Shown here: positions 20,497-32,814 of the stretch, one piece after another
How positions within the stretch are numbered: position 1 is the first letter of the stretch
Layout: every line of letters begins with the position of its first letter
NCBI GenBank assembly: GCA_024195585.1
Contig: SWBL01000091.1
Span: 89,997 to 153,996, forward strand
Direction: 5' to 3'
From: Aureobasidium sp. EXF-3400
Taxonomy: Eukaryota; Ascomycota; Dothideomycetes; Dothideales; Saccotheciaceae
Length of the DNA stretch: 64,000 nucleotides
The notes under the pieces: model-generated
What the model saw: the letters and a program-made list of their open reading frames with translations, nothing else
The model's database searches: none
What the model was told of the DNA's origin: nothing
Position numbers and translations under genes: made by a program

Positions 20497-20634
20497 ACAT
20501 CAGGCAATATATATGTCTGTCTTGTAATAGAGATTAATATATGTCTATGATATGGTCCGCCTATCTGTATCTCATCGCTTATGTCTGTCACAATACTAAA
20601 GACAGCCCAAGCAGAGTCTATCACTTCTTCTCAC

Positions 20635-22477
20635 TCAAACGTTATCTTTCTCCTTCATGGTCTCTACCATATCAGTAGACTCCCTGACCTTACCGCCACG
20701 CAAGCCAGTCTCCGGATCTATGATGGAATTGCCACGACTACCAGAGACATAAGTCGGGTTTCCTGCTTGGAACTCCGCAAAGTGCTTCTCTGCGTCCCAA
20801 GCAAAAGGCGTCGAGGCCGAGAAGAGAATGTTGACCTCTTCCAGTGTGCGTTGATTAGTCTCTGGGAGGAACATGTAAACTAACGGTATCGAGAAGACGT
20901 TCGACGCGGCAAAGATGTAGAAAGTCTTCTCTCCGATGTTGTCGAACATGACGGGGCAAAGAAGAGTGAGCCAGCCGTTGCCAATGGACCAGCCGACAAC
21001 TCCCCAAGCATTTCCTTTGGCTCTGACCTCCAGAGGGAAAATTTCGGCAGGGATCAACCAGGGGACGGTCAGCCAGGTTGCACCGAAGACTGCGGTGTAG
21101 ATGAAGGTGAAACTGGCGGCTGCAGCTCCATATCTCGCAGCCAAGGCAGTGTTTCCACTGTTGGCAGCATTGATACCACCGCGAGACATTCCGCCGATCA
21201 AAAACATGGAAATGGCTTGAGCCACAGCACCCCAGTAAAGAGTCCATCTTCTACCAATCCTGTCAAGAGTGAAGACACAAACCAGAGTGGCAAGCATGTA
21301 TGTAGTATCGTTGAGACCAGACAACCAACCACTCTTTTGCGCATCGTATCCAGCAATGCCAAAGATGGTAGGGGCGTAGACAGTGATACCAGCGATACCA
21401 CACCATTCCTGAAGAATCTGCAGCCAGATAACAATCTGTACTCTGCGACCAGTGTGCAGACTTCCGGAGCTTCCGTGACCAAAGTCCAGTAGCATTCTCC
21501 AGTACGTGTTTTGCTTTGAGGTGCTTCTTTCCAGCTGTACGATGTTGATGATATCCTGGAACTCAGCTTCGGCTCTGATCTTGTCTTCTCCTTCGTCGCC
21601 GCGAAGACGGGCGAGGATGTGTCTTGCTTCCTTGTCGCGACCGACCTTGCAAAGCCAGCGCGGCGATTCGGGGAAGAACCAGATGATGCCGAAGAGCACG
21701 AGCAGAGGAATAATTTGGAACTGTTGATCTAAGTCAGTATGCAGTTGCCAGAATAACATGCTTAACACTCACAGCAATAGGGAATCGCCATTGGAAAGCT
21801 CCGCGTCCCCCATCGATAAAAGACAAACCAAACTCCAACCAATATGCCACAGCGACACCGAAAATGTTGAGTGTGAACTCGATGGCAATGAACTGACCAC
21901 GCGAGGTATGATCAGCGGTTTCTGTACTCCATACTGGCACGATCTGTTGCAATCGTCAGAGAAAATCTGGCCCCTCTAGCAAAAAAGTCACTTACGGCAT
22001 TAAGAACACCAGTACCGATACCATTGACCGTACGCGCACAGATCATCCAGACGTGATTCTGAGCAGAGCACTGAAGAGCTGCTCCTAGAATTGCCCAGAT
22101 GGCACCAAGTGCGATAGTGCGGATACGGCCAACTCTGTCTCCCACCCAGCCGCCGAGGAAGGCTCCAAACAATGTTCCAAGATAGTAGACGGCGACAATA
22201 CCTCCTTGCAGAAGACTATCATCTACAACGACCCTTCCAGTAGCCTCATCAACATGTCCAAAGCCCATGAGTTGAGCATAGTCGGCGGATGTGTTGACAC
22301 CACCCATCATACCTTGGTCATAACCTACACTTCACATCAGTACCATCACTATCCAGATTCCATTGACATCCACTTACCAAAGAAGAAAATAGACAGCGCA
22401 GCAGCAGAGGCGATGGCATTCAAGAGACTTTTCTTGTATAGCACATTTGCTATACGAAATCCCGACAACTGATCCAT
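20635..22477 (-). CDS. MFS sugar/polyol transporter
   Basis: A plasma-membrane transporter of the sugar porter family (about 12 TM segments). Four exons join in phase: 22477-22378, 22324-21996, 21943-21773 and 21720-20635, giving 561 residues. Signatures: GYDQGMMGG at the end of TM1, GDRVGRIRT in loop 2-3 (the G-R-x-G-R motif), FPIAFQIIP after helix 5, PESPRWL in the central loop, DRIGRRW in loop 8-9, VPWLIPAEIFPLEVRAKG around helix 10, and PETNQRTLEE after helix 12. The first exon is short and the acceptor of exon 4 (AACAG) was chosen because the preceding TTAG would break frame. Substrate cannot be deduced from sequence; hexose, quinate or polyol are all possible. Confidence 0.92.
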
Positions 22478-23611
22478 AATGGGGATGACAGAGTAAAACC
22501 CCTCGTCTCCAGTGTATTATATCCTTTATATCCAGAGAAAGAAGAAATGTCCGAACGGGCGTGTTGGTTGGTGACTCAAAAACTCCTTAGTTGAGTAAGT
22601 TTGATCACCTTTCGAACAACCACAGCTATCAAGGAAAGCAAAGCAGCAAACAAGCCCTCTCGGAAAGAAACAGCGACGGACGTGCCTGCTATATGGACTG
22701 CAAGCAAGGCCTTCACCCCGTCGGCTCACTACCTCACCGGGTAGCATCAATAAACACCCATGGGGCCACAGACATCATTAGCAGCATCCTTCACCGCGGC
22801 CAAGACGTCCAAAACCAGTATCCCGGAGCGCATGCATATGCTCCACAACTCCAGCTTTCTCTCCAACTGGAGAAACAAGAGTGGATACTCAGGGCGACGA
22901 TCTCCTGGCCTCGTGAGACATGCCGAGTCACGTCTTGGCAATGCAAATTGCTTGCAGTTGCAGCAGATTTTCTTGGTTCGAGTTTGGCAAGCCTCTTCTT
23001 CTTTCAAGCATTTTTTGATAGGTTAACGGGAGGCGTTTCGGAAGGCTTTTTTGGCTTGAGGTTGCACTCGGGATGACGATGCTGTGGTTGCGGTCCGCTT
23101 GTTGTGCCAGTATTGAGGGTTTGGAGGTACAAGTACTCTACACTCTTCAATCATCCATCACACACCTGTAGAGTAAACAAACCAGTTTATCCACAACATC
23201 ACTTCATTTTCAAAACTGTTCGAACAGACAGACCTTTGTAACCGGATGTAATCTCAAAAACGAGTCAAGACAAGTCATGCGATTCCTGCAGACAAGCAAG
23301 CTTTCAACGAAAGGATCGACAGGGCAAAAGGCAAACGCGATTTCTTCCGACGTTGCACATCCTTCTACAACAGGAAATTCGAGGTGTCATTTTCGGTTAA
23401 ATTGGTAGAATAGGTAGAACCCCATGTGAGAGAGAGCAAAATAACCCGGATATGATTTGTTCAATGAAGCTGAGAATGCTCGATATATCTACATGCAATC
23501 GCTAAAATCCTAATTTAAGATGCTGGTGGGAAAATGCTTCTGCTAACAAACAAGAAAGAAAAAGAAGACTGTGGTATCATAGCAATCATGTCAACGCCGC
23601 ACCAAAAACAC
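22478..23611. other. Intergenic region, no gene assigned
   Basis: About 1.1 kb lie between the transporter start and the MLH1 stop (both minus-strand genes). Open frames up to 161 codons exist on both strands, but none shows recognisable protein features or phase-consistent splicing. The transporter promoter should lie just above 22477. Confidence 0.5.
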
Positions 23612-25944
23612 TCAACATCGCTCAAACACGCGGTACAGTCCTTTGAGATCTGCCACCTCGATGACTGCTTTTCTTAGACTCTTTGTTGCGACCAGCCTTG
23701 TTCTGAAGGCAGGGAACATGACATTCTCGATTGATCTTTCGAGCTGAGCCCGGCGTTTGGTAGCTTCTTCTTGTGCTCCTTGAGATGCCTCTGCAGTTAC
23801 AGATGCGACTGGCAAAGCCTCAGGCGAGTAGAACGATGCCAGCTCGCGCAGGAAGCTGTCGAAACAATCCTTTTCGTCGTCCCAGTTCACATGGGGACCA
23901 AGTCGAAGCAAGAAGGTTGGGAGCTTGGCCAGACAGGGCATATAACCCTTGAGCATCAGAGGGATACTTAGCAGCTCGCCATTCTCAGAGATGTCAAGCG
24001 CAAAATACTCGTTGAGCATACCTCGACTCTGCACTAGCTGGTCTAAAGTCACTTGCACGACCTCATTCCAGTCTAGCTCTTGATCATCGATGGGTGTTCG
24101 AGAACGCTCATACTCCGCTCCTATGCGTAAGAGATCTGCGATGCTCAAGGGTACTCTGAACTTGATGGTGCCAAAGTTGCTGAAGTCTGAAAGACCGACT
24201 TGGTAAAAGAACTCCGCACTGATCATGCCGTAATCAACCAAGAATAGCTTGACTCCTGATTGAATTGCAGCAATCCTCTTGGAAGTGTCAACTATGCCCA
24301 CGAAAGTGAGATTCTCGAACACGTCGGACAAGGAACTGTGGATCTCATCCCGCACAGTGGCACGAAGCTCCTTGATTGAGGTAAGCCGGATTGTGGTATG
24401 TTCCTTTTCAACAAATTCATACTCTGCTTCTTCGGCAGGACCTCCTTGGCCTTCTGCCCTACTTCCCTTGCTCGGCGAAGAAGACAAGGTAGGAGGAAGC
24501 ATGGAAGTGATCTTACGAATACGGGAGTCCGTTCTTACAAGATTATTCTCGTATGGTTTCGGGGCTGTACGTGAGGTCGTGGATTTAGTGGAGCCTGTGC
24601 TGTCCATATGCTGGAGTAAAGGGGTTGAGAATGACAATTCGGGCTGAGTTGAGGCTGCGGGGGTCATCGGTGTTGTTGTCTTCTTCGGCCCCAACAACGA
24701 TTGTGTCATGAACGTGCGGCTGGTATCGACTGAACCCAATCTGGTGCGAACCTCGTCACAGATGATCTCAATGATCTCCTCTTCATTCAGGAAGCCCACC
24801 TCACGCTTCGTTGGATGCACATTGACATCAACTCTGGCGGGGTCGATATCAAGACTCAAGTAGACGAACGGCTTTCCGCCTTTTGGTAAGAAAGGTGCGT
24901 AAGTCTGGTCAATTGCTTTGCGAATTGCCGTCGATTCGACTGAGCGGTGGTTGATGAACAGCAAGAAGGTAGACTTTTTCGCTGAATAGTTGGCACTGCT
25001 GATGAGACCTTCTGACTTGAATCCCCAACGATCGTTGGCGACCTCGAAAGATACCAGATCATTTGCCACTGCGCTATTGAACACAGTGCGGATGCGGTCG
25101 ACCGTACTAAGGTGGCTTTGCACATTGAGACTCGTTCCAGCTTCGCCATGTTTCTTGCACGAGAATGCGACACCTTTGCAATGGACAGAGTATTTGCCAA
25201 TGATGTCCAGGATCTTGGCGTATTCTTCACTGCTAGATCTGAAAGCTCGTCTGCGAGTCGGTACGTTGTAGAACAGATCTTCAACCTGTAGAATGTTAGC
25301 GTTGTTAAAATGGCGACACGATATATTACTTACTGTGATCTGAGTTCCTTGTTTGCCCGCACAAGGTTTGGGGTCTGCAGATTGTCCAGGCTTTGGTGGT
25401 GTAAGGTTTTCATTTGTGTAGTAAGCCTTCCACGCACAACTCGACTCTCGTGTCTTGGTAGTGACGGTAAGATGTGCGATATGACTGATACTGGCAAGCG
25501 CCTCGCCACGGAAGCCATATGTGCCGATTGAAGTAAGATCTTCGAATTCCTTGATCTTGGAAGTCGTATGTCGCTGACACAGCAAAGGCAAGTCGGCTTT
25601 CTGTCTGATGGTCAGAACTGGTAACGAGTATCGAGATAACACTTGATTGTCCTTACGTTGATACCATGGCCGTTGTCGCTGATCTGTAGCAGTTTTAGTC
25701 CTCCATCTTTGACAAGAATTTCGAGCATGGTCGCTCCAGCATCGACAGCATTTTCGATGAGTTCTTTCAAGGCATTCCAGGGGGAGACGATGATTTCTCC
25801 AGCAGCAATCTTGTTGACGACATCTTGGTGGAGGGCACGAATGGGCGGCGGTGCTCTGTTGAAGGCTTCGTCTGCAGTTCTTTTCGTGCCGCGGGTCGGC
25901 GACGGACTGCGACCAGTCATTTCGACATCTTCAGTGTCCGCCAT
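23612..25944 (-). CDS. mlh1: DNA mismatch repair protein Mlh1
   Basis: This MutL homologue forms heterodimers (with Pms1 and relatives) that act after MutS-type mismatch recognition. Exons 25944-25657, 25600-25334 and 25285-23612 give 742 residues. GHKL ATPase motifs are intact: [10 protein letters not shown] (N box), [17 protein letters not shown] and, across intron 2, GTQIT then [13 protein letters not shown]. The conserved [12 protein letters not shown] and the MLH1 C-terminus ending VFERC are present; the latter separates MLH1 from PMS paralogues. Intron 2 (25333-25286) is 48 nt, a multiple of three with no stop, so its retention would insert 16 residues in frame beside the ATPase motif. 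A disordered linker of about 100 residues lies between the N- and C-terminal domains. Confidence 0.96.
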
Positions 25945-26164
25945 TGCATATGGTCAAGTTCAGAATACCGTTGTCGCAAGACTAGGATAATAGGGTGGAA
26001 AGTGCTCTGGGCAGACGCGTTCGCTTGCGTCACAATCACGAAAACGTCGCGTGCACGGGGTCCTGATTGCCTGATTAGGTGGGTTGAGTGCAAACCTTCA
26101 CGAGAACAGTAGACAATTGTTGATACATAAAAATTTATATTCATCGACCGACTCAGACTTGATG

Positions 26165-29002
26165 TCATGTCCTGTGTTCTAATTCTAGGTCATCGTTCCT
26201 TGCTGCTGCTCGACCCTCAGCTGACGTCTCGCTCCTCGGCGTTATACCTGCATCAGAATTGGACGGCAACCGAACATGACGACTTTTTCGCTTTATGAAG
26301 GAGAGTCGACTGTTGATCCAACCAGCCGTCTTTCTGATGATGTTCCACAGTCGATCTTGTGCTTCTCTCAGAGCAGAATCATCTTTGGGATTCTCATGTG
26401 CTTCCGCTTGGAATTGATACTTGAGACAGTCTTTGACCGTGATGAGACCTGTAAGTCTACCACGATATTCAACAAGAATTACTCGAGGTCCGAGTTTCTT
26501 GAAGAGTTCCATGACAGTCTCTAGAGGAAGGCGAGGATGAACTGTGATGGGAGTCGCATCGATGAACTTGCTCAGGTCCACAATCCCCTGATTTGATGTC
26601 GCACTCAAATAGTCTAAGTGAACCGCCGGGTTTGGCGTGGATGGGGTGACCGGTACATGCCCAGCGACAGGAGCGAAGAAGCATTTCGTGCGTGGTGTGG
26701 CCATCTGGTCACGTCTGGCTCGGTCAAGAGCATAACGAAGCTCGGTACGGCCAGCATATCCGACTAGCATCATTGAGGTTGCGTCTTCGACAATTGGATA
26801 GCCAGAATACTTCGTATCATCCAACAGCTTCTCAATGTCTCGAACTTCCAGACCAGAGACAGGCAAGGCTTTCAGTTCGCTAGTCATGGCTGTGGAAACA
26901 GGTACACCAAATGCGTGGTCCTCTTTGTTGTCCAGGAATGGCATACCATTGAACCAGATCATCCGGTCTGCGATGCCTCCCTTGCCGAAGCGGTCACTAA
27001 CCGCTTTCGTGACACCGACAACGATCTGTAAAGAGAGTCAGCGTGATGAACAATGTGCAGGTGGTTGCTTTGAACATACCATGGTGGGTAGGATATAAGT
27101 CAGGGCTCCTGTCAGTTCAAACATAATGACAACGACAGAGACGGTAATGTGCATAATTCCAGACAGAGCAGCAGCAGCGCCCAAGAAAGCATACGTGCCC
27201 GGGGTGATACAGGGCATGTCGGGTTGACAAGCTGAGAAGAATGCAGCATTTGGGAATGCTTGTTGCATGGCTTGAACCAAGATACCCACCATGCGACCGA
27301 AAGATGCTCCGATAGCCATGGAAGGCACAAAGATACCTGCGGGTACTTTGCATCCGTAAGAAATAATGACGAGGAAAGTGCGGAGAACTGTAGCTATGAG
27401 GAGAGATAGGACTGATGTCCAGCGATTTTGACGACTGTTTGTGGTCAGAGAGGTGACAATTCATCACAAGATTCTTCCAACTTACTCGCACAAGCCATCA
27501 TAGTCGTGCCCTCCTTCACATTCGAGGAAGAGGATCTCCATGCTCTCTGTCATGTCGATTCGCAAGAACTTATTTGGATAGCACAGAATGGCTGTCGCCG
27601 TAGCGAGAATGGTGGCTTCAAGAATAGGGTATTGGCCGAGATAACGCTTTCGAAATGCTTGCATTCGAAGGTTCCATTTGATGACCAAGGCACCATAAAG
27701 ACCGCCGAAAATGCCAAGAATGATGTAGAAGAAGATTTCGAAGAAATGCCACTGCCGATCGTAGCTTACAGTAAACATGACGAGTTGACCTGTACGGAAG
27801 GGATTCATAGCCTGGTAATCGTGAGCTTGAGATAATATCGCGAAGAAGGACATAGACTTACAGAAAGTACTGCAGTTGCTACCAGAGCACAAAAGTAACT
27901 TCTCCATAGAGTCTTGAGCGGAAAGTAGTTTGACATTTCCTGATCGAGTGGTTAGCTATGAGGTAATACACTGGAGCAATAATAGTCGACTTACCTCAAG
28001 AGAGAAGAGGACACCTCCAATAGGACTTCCGAAAGCCACAGCGACACCAGCAGCAGCACAAGCACTGAGAATTTCCCTAGTCTTTGCAGCATTCCGGCGA
28101 TACTTGTCAAAGAAGCGGGAGATGACATTGCCTGTGCACACGGCGTAGTGAACACTTGGGCCCTCCTTACCAACGGACAAGCCAGAAGCAATAGCAAGAG
28201 GAAGGCCGATGGACTTGATGAGCAGTGTCCAAAAGCCGAGGAAGCCTTTCATGACGAAGCCTGCAATGATGCATTTGATCTCGGAGATACCAGAGCCGGC
28301 AGCGTAAGGAGCATAAGATTTGACAAGGCGGGCGGATGTAAAGGCAAAGACGGTCTTTGTATAGGATCAGAACATGGCAAGAAGGTTGAGCGAGGAGCAG
28401 AGCTTACGGAGAAGAGAATGTATATTATATAGCGGAAAATGACATGAGAGCTCCAAGCCCGCCATTCTGCACAGCCTTCGAGGCGTCAGTACAGGGTACG
28501 TTGAAGGAATCGAGGTATACCAACCTTCCTCAGCACCCCAGCAACAGAAGCTCTCGTTTAAGTAGAAAGCAGTTGTACAGTGACCCAATTTGATATCGGA
28601 CAACCACTCGGTGATTATGTTCAAGAAGGCAGCATTCAGACCAATGGCAGTACCGATCAGAGTAACGACCAACCATGCCTGGCCAGCATCATAGGCATCC
28701 CATAACCTCCTTCTCCAGCCTAGACGACCTTCCCTTTGTTGGAAACCAGCTCTTTCTTGTCGCTTGGCCTTGCGCCGCTGCTGTTCTCTAGCTGCATCCC
28801 TAACCCAGTCTATTGTTGTAAAGTCCTCATAGCGCTTGATCTCATCAATCTCATCGGCGACGACTTGATCCTCGGGGTTGACGCGAGTGGTATCTCCTTG
28901 TTCGGCGGCCGAAAGCGAGAGAGCCGAAACTCTGCGATTGAAGGAGCGCAAGGAGGCCGAGGGCGCCAGCGAGGGACGGCGAGAGGGCGGACGAGAGTTC
29001 AT
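26165..29002 (-). CDS. CLC-type chloride channel / Cl-/H+ exchanger (GEF1 class)
   Basis: An intracellular-membrane CLC protein, probably Golgi/vacuolar as for yeast Gef1. Seven exons join in phase: 29002-28525, 28466-28408, 28354-27995, 27939-27862, 27811-27486, 27434-27080 and 27025-26165, giving 838 residues. Anion-pathway motifs are GSGIS (199-203), [10 protein letters not shown] with gating Glu243, and [17 protein letters not shown]. Glu350 in WHFFEIFF sits where transporters of this family carry the proton glutamate, favouring an exchanger over a channel. Two CBS-type domains fill the last ~250 residues ([27 protein letters not shown]). The N-terminal ~110 residues are cytosolic and Arg/Ser-rich. 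Confidence 0.94.
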
Positions 29003-29214
29003 TGCATGTCTATTGGAAGGTCATGCAGCCATGCGATGGCGTGCGATGCGACGGGTCAACAACAAGTCGAGCAATCCCCAGACCAGACCTCGACCACTTT
29101 CGGAAGGAGCCGTTGTCGCGCGGCTGCTCTTGAAACGCGTCACGCTTCTTTGTATCTTCATTTGTGACCATCAGACACTGCAATTGCAATCACTTGAACA
29201 CCATCACCGTCAAG

Positions 29215-29818
29215 ATGCCCTACAACAACACTCCCATCACACCCTCGACCGAAATCACCGGCACCGTCTCCCTCCCGCGTCAGTCTAGCAGAAGATGGGA
29301 ACTATTGTCGCAACTTCTGACATGATAAACAGTCGCCAGAGTCAAGAAGATCATCCATGCCGACGACGACATAAACAATTGCTCAAACAATGCCGCCTTT
29401 GCCATCACCGCTGCAACTGAGCTCTTCCTACAGTACCTCGTGGAACAGACTCAAAATGTCGTCAAGGCCGAGAAGAAGCCTAGAAGGAACATTCAGTACA
29501 AGGACGTCGGTGAGTACTATCCAACTCGCTTCCACACGCCACCACCAATCGTTGACTGTCCTCTCAGCCAGTGCAGTCGCTCGTGTAGACAACCTCGAAT
29601 TCCTCGCCGACGTCGTGCCCAAGACTGTCAGCTACAAGGAACACAAGGCCAAGAAGCAGAGAGAAGAGAAGGAAGCCGGACAGACTACTCTCCCCATCGT
29701 CGCCTCTACTGCCACCGCTACCGCCACTCTCCCTGCTGCTGCACTCCCTGCTCAGTCCGACCCCGTTCCCGCTCCAGTCCACGCACAGCTCCTCGATCCC
29801 ATGGATGAAACTTCTTGA
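29215..29818 (+). CDS. Histone-fold protein, Dpb3/POLE4/CHRAC1 type
   Basis: A small H2A/NF-YC-like histone-fold subunit, as found in DNA polymerase epsilon (Dpb3) or CHRAC remodelling complexes. Exons 29215-29278, 29333-29509 and 29568-29818 join in phase to 163 residues. The first intron splits the diagnostic SLPLARVKKIIHADDD at its Leu codon, which fixes the model. The histone fold runs to about FLADVVPKTVSYKEHKAKK; the spacing ...DVASAVARVDNLEFLADVVP fits POLE4/CHRAC1 better than Hap5/NF-YC. A low-complexity Ala/Pro/Thr tail follows. It diverges from the CLC gene over 212 bp. Exact complex membership cannot be told from sequence. Confidence 0.85.
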
Positions 29819-30541
29819 AACGCCCATCTTCAATCAACTTCGAGCCATACCCCATCATTCCCTGGTAACAGATTTTCACGCCCGTGCTATACATCAGCCT
29901 CCCAGGCCACATAGCACGCGCACTATCAACAACCAACCCACCACGTACATGACACCTGCCATGTCTCGACCTTCGGTGGATACAATCGCCAGCCAAGTTG
30001 CTCTCACGCGTTGCTCATGATGAGGAGGATTCCGGGCCCGCCATGATGCCCGTGCTATCATGAGCTGGGTATTGTCCTTAACTGGCCCTTCTTACATATG
30101 CTGTCCGCACCACGTGGGGACACAGTACCAGTATCAATACCGCTGCGTTTGCAGGCTAGCAAACAATGCCTCTAATCCATGGCCACCACGTGCTAGAATC
30201 GTTATCATCAAAGTATGAAAACTCAAATTACTTTTCTGTCACGTTCCACAACTCTGCCTCGTGTTTGCTGACTGCCTCTATCAGCGTATAACTACTGCTG
30301 GCCGCAACCCACATGAATTCAACTCCTCCCACATGCTTCCTTCGCATCTCTGCGCTGGTCCATCCCGTGGCAGCATGTGCATTCCAGTGTATATAACGAC
30401 GCCCTGGTGCATCATGGATACCTCTCTTCAACCAACAACAGCAATTCACTTTCCGAATAACCAAAGCCTTCCGATATATACTTGCTTGAAGTTCAATCGA
30501 TCTGACTTCATACACAACCTTATACGTCAAAGTTTAGCACG
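29819..30541. other. Intergenic region with CACGTG sites and a TATA box
   Basis: This 0.7 kb holds the promoter of the downstream gene. Two palindromic CACGTG elements occur at 30111-30116 and 30187-30192, and TATATAA lies at 30390-30396, about 150 bp ahead of the start codon. No gene was recognised. Confidence 0.55.
30390..30396 (+). promoter_or_regulatory. TATA box candidate
   Basis: The sequence TATATAA lies 146 bp upstream of the ATG at 30542 in an otherwise gene-free stretch. Position and match to consensus are plausible; no transcript start is visible. Confidence 0.35.
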
Positions 30542-31159
30542 ATGCAAAAGTATCAAAGTGCTTCTGGTTCCTCTAACAGCAAAGGCAAGCAACCAATGCC
30601 GCCTGGAAAGTCGCCTAGCAAGTCTCCTGGCAAGTCGCGACCAATCCCTCGCGTTCTTCCACCGATCCCACTCTGTAAGTGCCGCGACCGTGTCGAAGAG
30701 CCAACCTTTGCACAGGGCGAGAGACTCGAGTGGCCTCTTCTTCGCGAAAAGATCCTCCGTGTCTTCCCTCGTTCCTCAAACCCCATCATCCCTTGCGAGT
30801 GGGGCCAAAAAGTGGTCAGACAAGACGCCAACGGCAACACCTGGGACCTTCACTACCTCGAACTCAAGGAGTGCATCACCGCGCCATCTTATATGCCTGT
30901 TGCCCCCGAAGCCGCTCCTCAAGTGCTCTTGCGTGGTGAGATGGCAACCAGAATGTCCGATGCGCTGGAGAGTGTGATGAACATCTTGGATCAAATGCCC
31001 TACAACTGGAGATACGACTCTAACACCAGGATTCCCATCCACGCCGAAGAGTTTCCTGCTTTTGAGATCAACTGCTCGATGTGTAATCTCCCTCGCAAGG
31101 ATCCCAGATACTTGCCTCCCAAGCCTCAGACTAGCCACAAGCTCAACCTCAAGCGCTAG
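30542..31159 (+). CDS. Unknown protein, 205 residues, Lys/Pro/Ser-rich N-terminus
   Basis: A single-exon frame starts at ATG 30542. Residues 1-45 are low-complexity with repeated G-K-S-P-S-K-S-P-G-K-S units and look disordered. Residues 45-205 look folded, with C-K-C near 45-47, several Trp residues, and a closing pair CSMCNLP. The cysteines are too few and too spaced for a confident zinc site. I do not recognise a family. A TATA box and two CACGTG elements upstream support a real, possibly regulated gene. Codon use is similar to nearby genes. Confidence 0.65.
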   Translation: MQKYQSASGSSNSKGKQPMPPGKSPSKSPGKSRPIPRVLPPIPLCKCRDRVEEPTFAQGERLEWPLLREKILRVFPRSSNPIIPCEWGQKVVRQDANGNTWDLHYLELKECITAPSYMPVAPEAAPQVLLRGEMATRMSDALESVMNILDQMPYNWRYDSNTRIPIHAEEFPAFEINCSMCNLPRKDPRYLPPKPQTSHKLNLKR

Positions 31160-32105
31160 ATGGACGTTGGTACGCCTGCCAGAGGAGTGCGAAGATCTGT
31201 ACAGCTCGCCCGAGAACTGGACCAGAGGATCGACGATAGGACGAAGACATGACTACGAAACCAAAAATGACGACATGAAACGATATAATGTTATAACGAT
31301 AATTACCAAGCTTTGATCGCTAAAATGATGGACGAAACGAACCAGTTCATGAGGGAGCCGAAGCACAAATGGGATACTTTCTAAGGAAGGTTGAAATATA
31401 TAGTCAGGTTCAAGATGAAGATACCGACGGAAACTTTGGTTTTACGCTCTGAGTCAAGTCTTCTCAATTCATGTTCTCACCTATGTTTTATGCCTCGTAG
31501 TTTCCTGTTGCACTCGATTCTCTAGCATTTGGTCTTCCCTGTTCATTCGCTGTTCTTTTATCAACGGTCCTTGAGTTTTTCGAAACAGCAATCCAGCATG
31601 CACAGGAGCAGGCGGTCCGCGTGGTAGAACTCTTCTTCTGGTTTTGTGACAAGGTCATCTGGTTAGCGAGTCCTAGTATTCGGACCATCTTTCCCATCCT
31701 CCGTTTTCTCATCTACATATATCCGTATTGATTTGAAATAGTCGCTGAGCACAGCTTTTGGGAATCAGTGATAGTATACAGTTTCTAAGCACTATTCAAC
31801 GAAGAAGATCCAAGACAAAAATCCATCGATCGATACAAACAAAATACCAAGACAGTGGTTCCACAAAGGAACGAACCGCTATACTGTGTATAGAAGGAGG
31901 CTTACTGCGCCAGGTCTGATTAACTATCTTCGTAGATCAAAAACAAGACATCTTGTATCCTGCGTTCGGTGAGAGGTCAGGTATGATCTTTGTATACTAG
32001 TGCTGGGTGATCTTGTTCTCTGTTTCCCCTTCACACTGTCCACAGCATTCGCTGTTCCTGCTAAAAACGACAGCCTAACTCAGTCTGAATCACTGGAGGC
32101 CGCAA
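31160..32105. other. Intergenic region, no gene assigned
   Basis: About 950 bp are A/T-richer than the flanking genes and carry stop codons in all frames at short intervals. No RNA gene or repeat was recognised. Confidence 0.5.
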
Positions 32106-32412
32106 ATGTCGTCTACAAGCGAGCCAAAGATGGAAACATATGCAGCGGTGGGTGTCAAGGACGCTGCTACCCAGGAGGAGGTGCAGGCCATCGATGCTTC
32201 TCTTACAGACCCTCCATCTGCAACGACAAAAGCTGCAGAGACAGTCGCAGGTAAATCTTCAATCAACCTAGCTTCACGACAATAAAAAGGTTACTGGCCC
32301 ATCCAACATTTATACAGTACCTCATCAGGAACCCACTGAAGCCAACAGCAATGGACACGACATCGACATCATTTGGCACAACATGCTTGCAACCAGCGAT
32401 TTCACCACTTGA
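32106..32412 (+). CDS. Small unknown acidic protein, 79 residues, two exons
   Basis: Exon 1 32106-32250 begins at ATG in the context CGCAAATGTCG and exon 2 is 32318-32412. The 67-nt intron (GTAAAT donor, TATACAG acceptor) joins them in phase across a Val codon. The product is hydrophilic, rich in Ala/Thr/Glu, starts MSSTSEPKMETYAAVGVKDA and ends HNMLATSDFTT, without signal peptide or membrane segment. No family recognised. A different frame over exon 1 would encode a cysteine-rich secreted-looking peptide, but that frame lacks an ATG; the present frame has both start and clean splicing, so it is preferred. Confidence 0.5.
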
Positions 32413-32814
32413 CGTGAAACGTCACGCCGTTCGATCCCTGAGCTCTTGGTCGATTTTACAGCATTGGTGCAACAGGGCTATTTAGAAGTCATCAATCTCA
32501 GCGTTGGCAAGTCGAGTTTTGTGGCAATCGTTGGTTGTGAAAAGAACTGGGCAGACTTGCAGAATGAGATACTTCAGGCTACTAGGTGATGCGCCATCAC
32601 AATGCATGAAACAGTCACACAGTCGAAAAGAAATGATCATAGTATCATATTTAATCATCAATACTATTCAATATCCGTTATCTCCTCCCAACCCCTGTAC
32701 CCTCAATGTGTATCCCCCCCAACCCAACCTGCCCAGCCACAAAAGTTCCAGAACACCAGTCCACACACCCCAAAAACCATTCTAAAAACCGTTTCAAGCC
32801 CACTGCGTTCCCTC
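32413..32814. other. Convergent intergenic region
   Basis: About 400 bp separate the 79-residue gene from the stop of the F-box gene. The right half is C/A-rich low-complexity sequence. No feature was recognised. Confidence 0.55.

Noticed and set aside
22591..23153. Plus- and minus-strand frames between the transporter and mlh1, including a minus-strand ATG at 23153
   Set aside because: The minus-strand pieces lie in different frames and no intron with proper sites joins them. No recognisable protein features.
32000..32254. Cysteine-rich secreted-peptide frame (leader, KR site, six cysteines) as the primary gene
   Set aside because: The frame has no ATG after its upstream in-frame TGA, and no phase-consistent 5' exon was found. 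An overlapping frame has an ATG and a well-formed intron. It is kept only as a finding.
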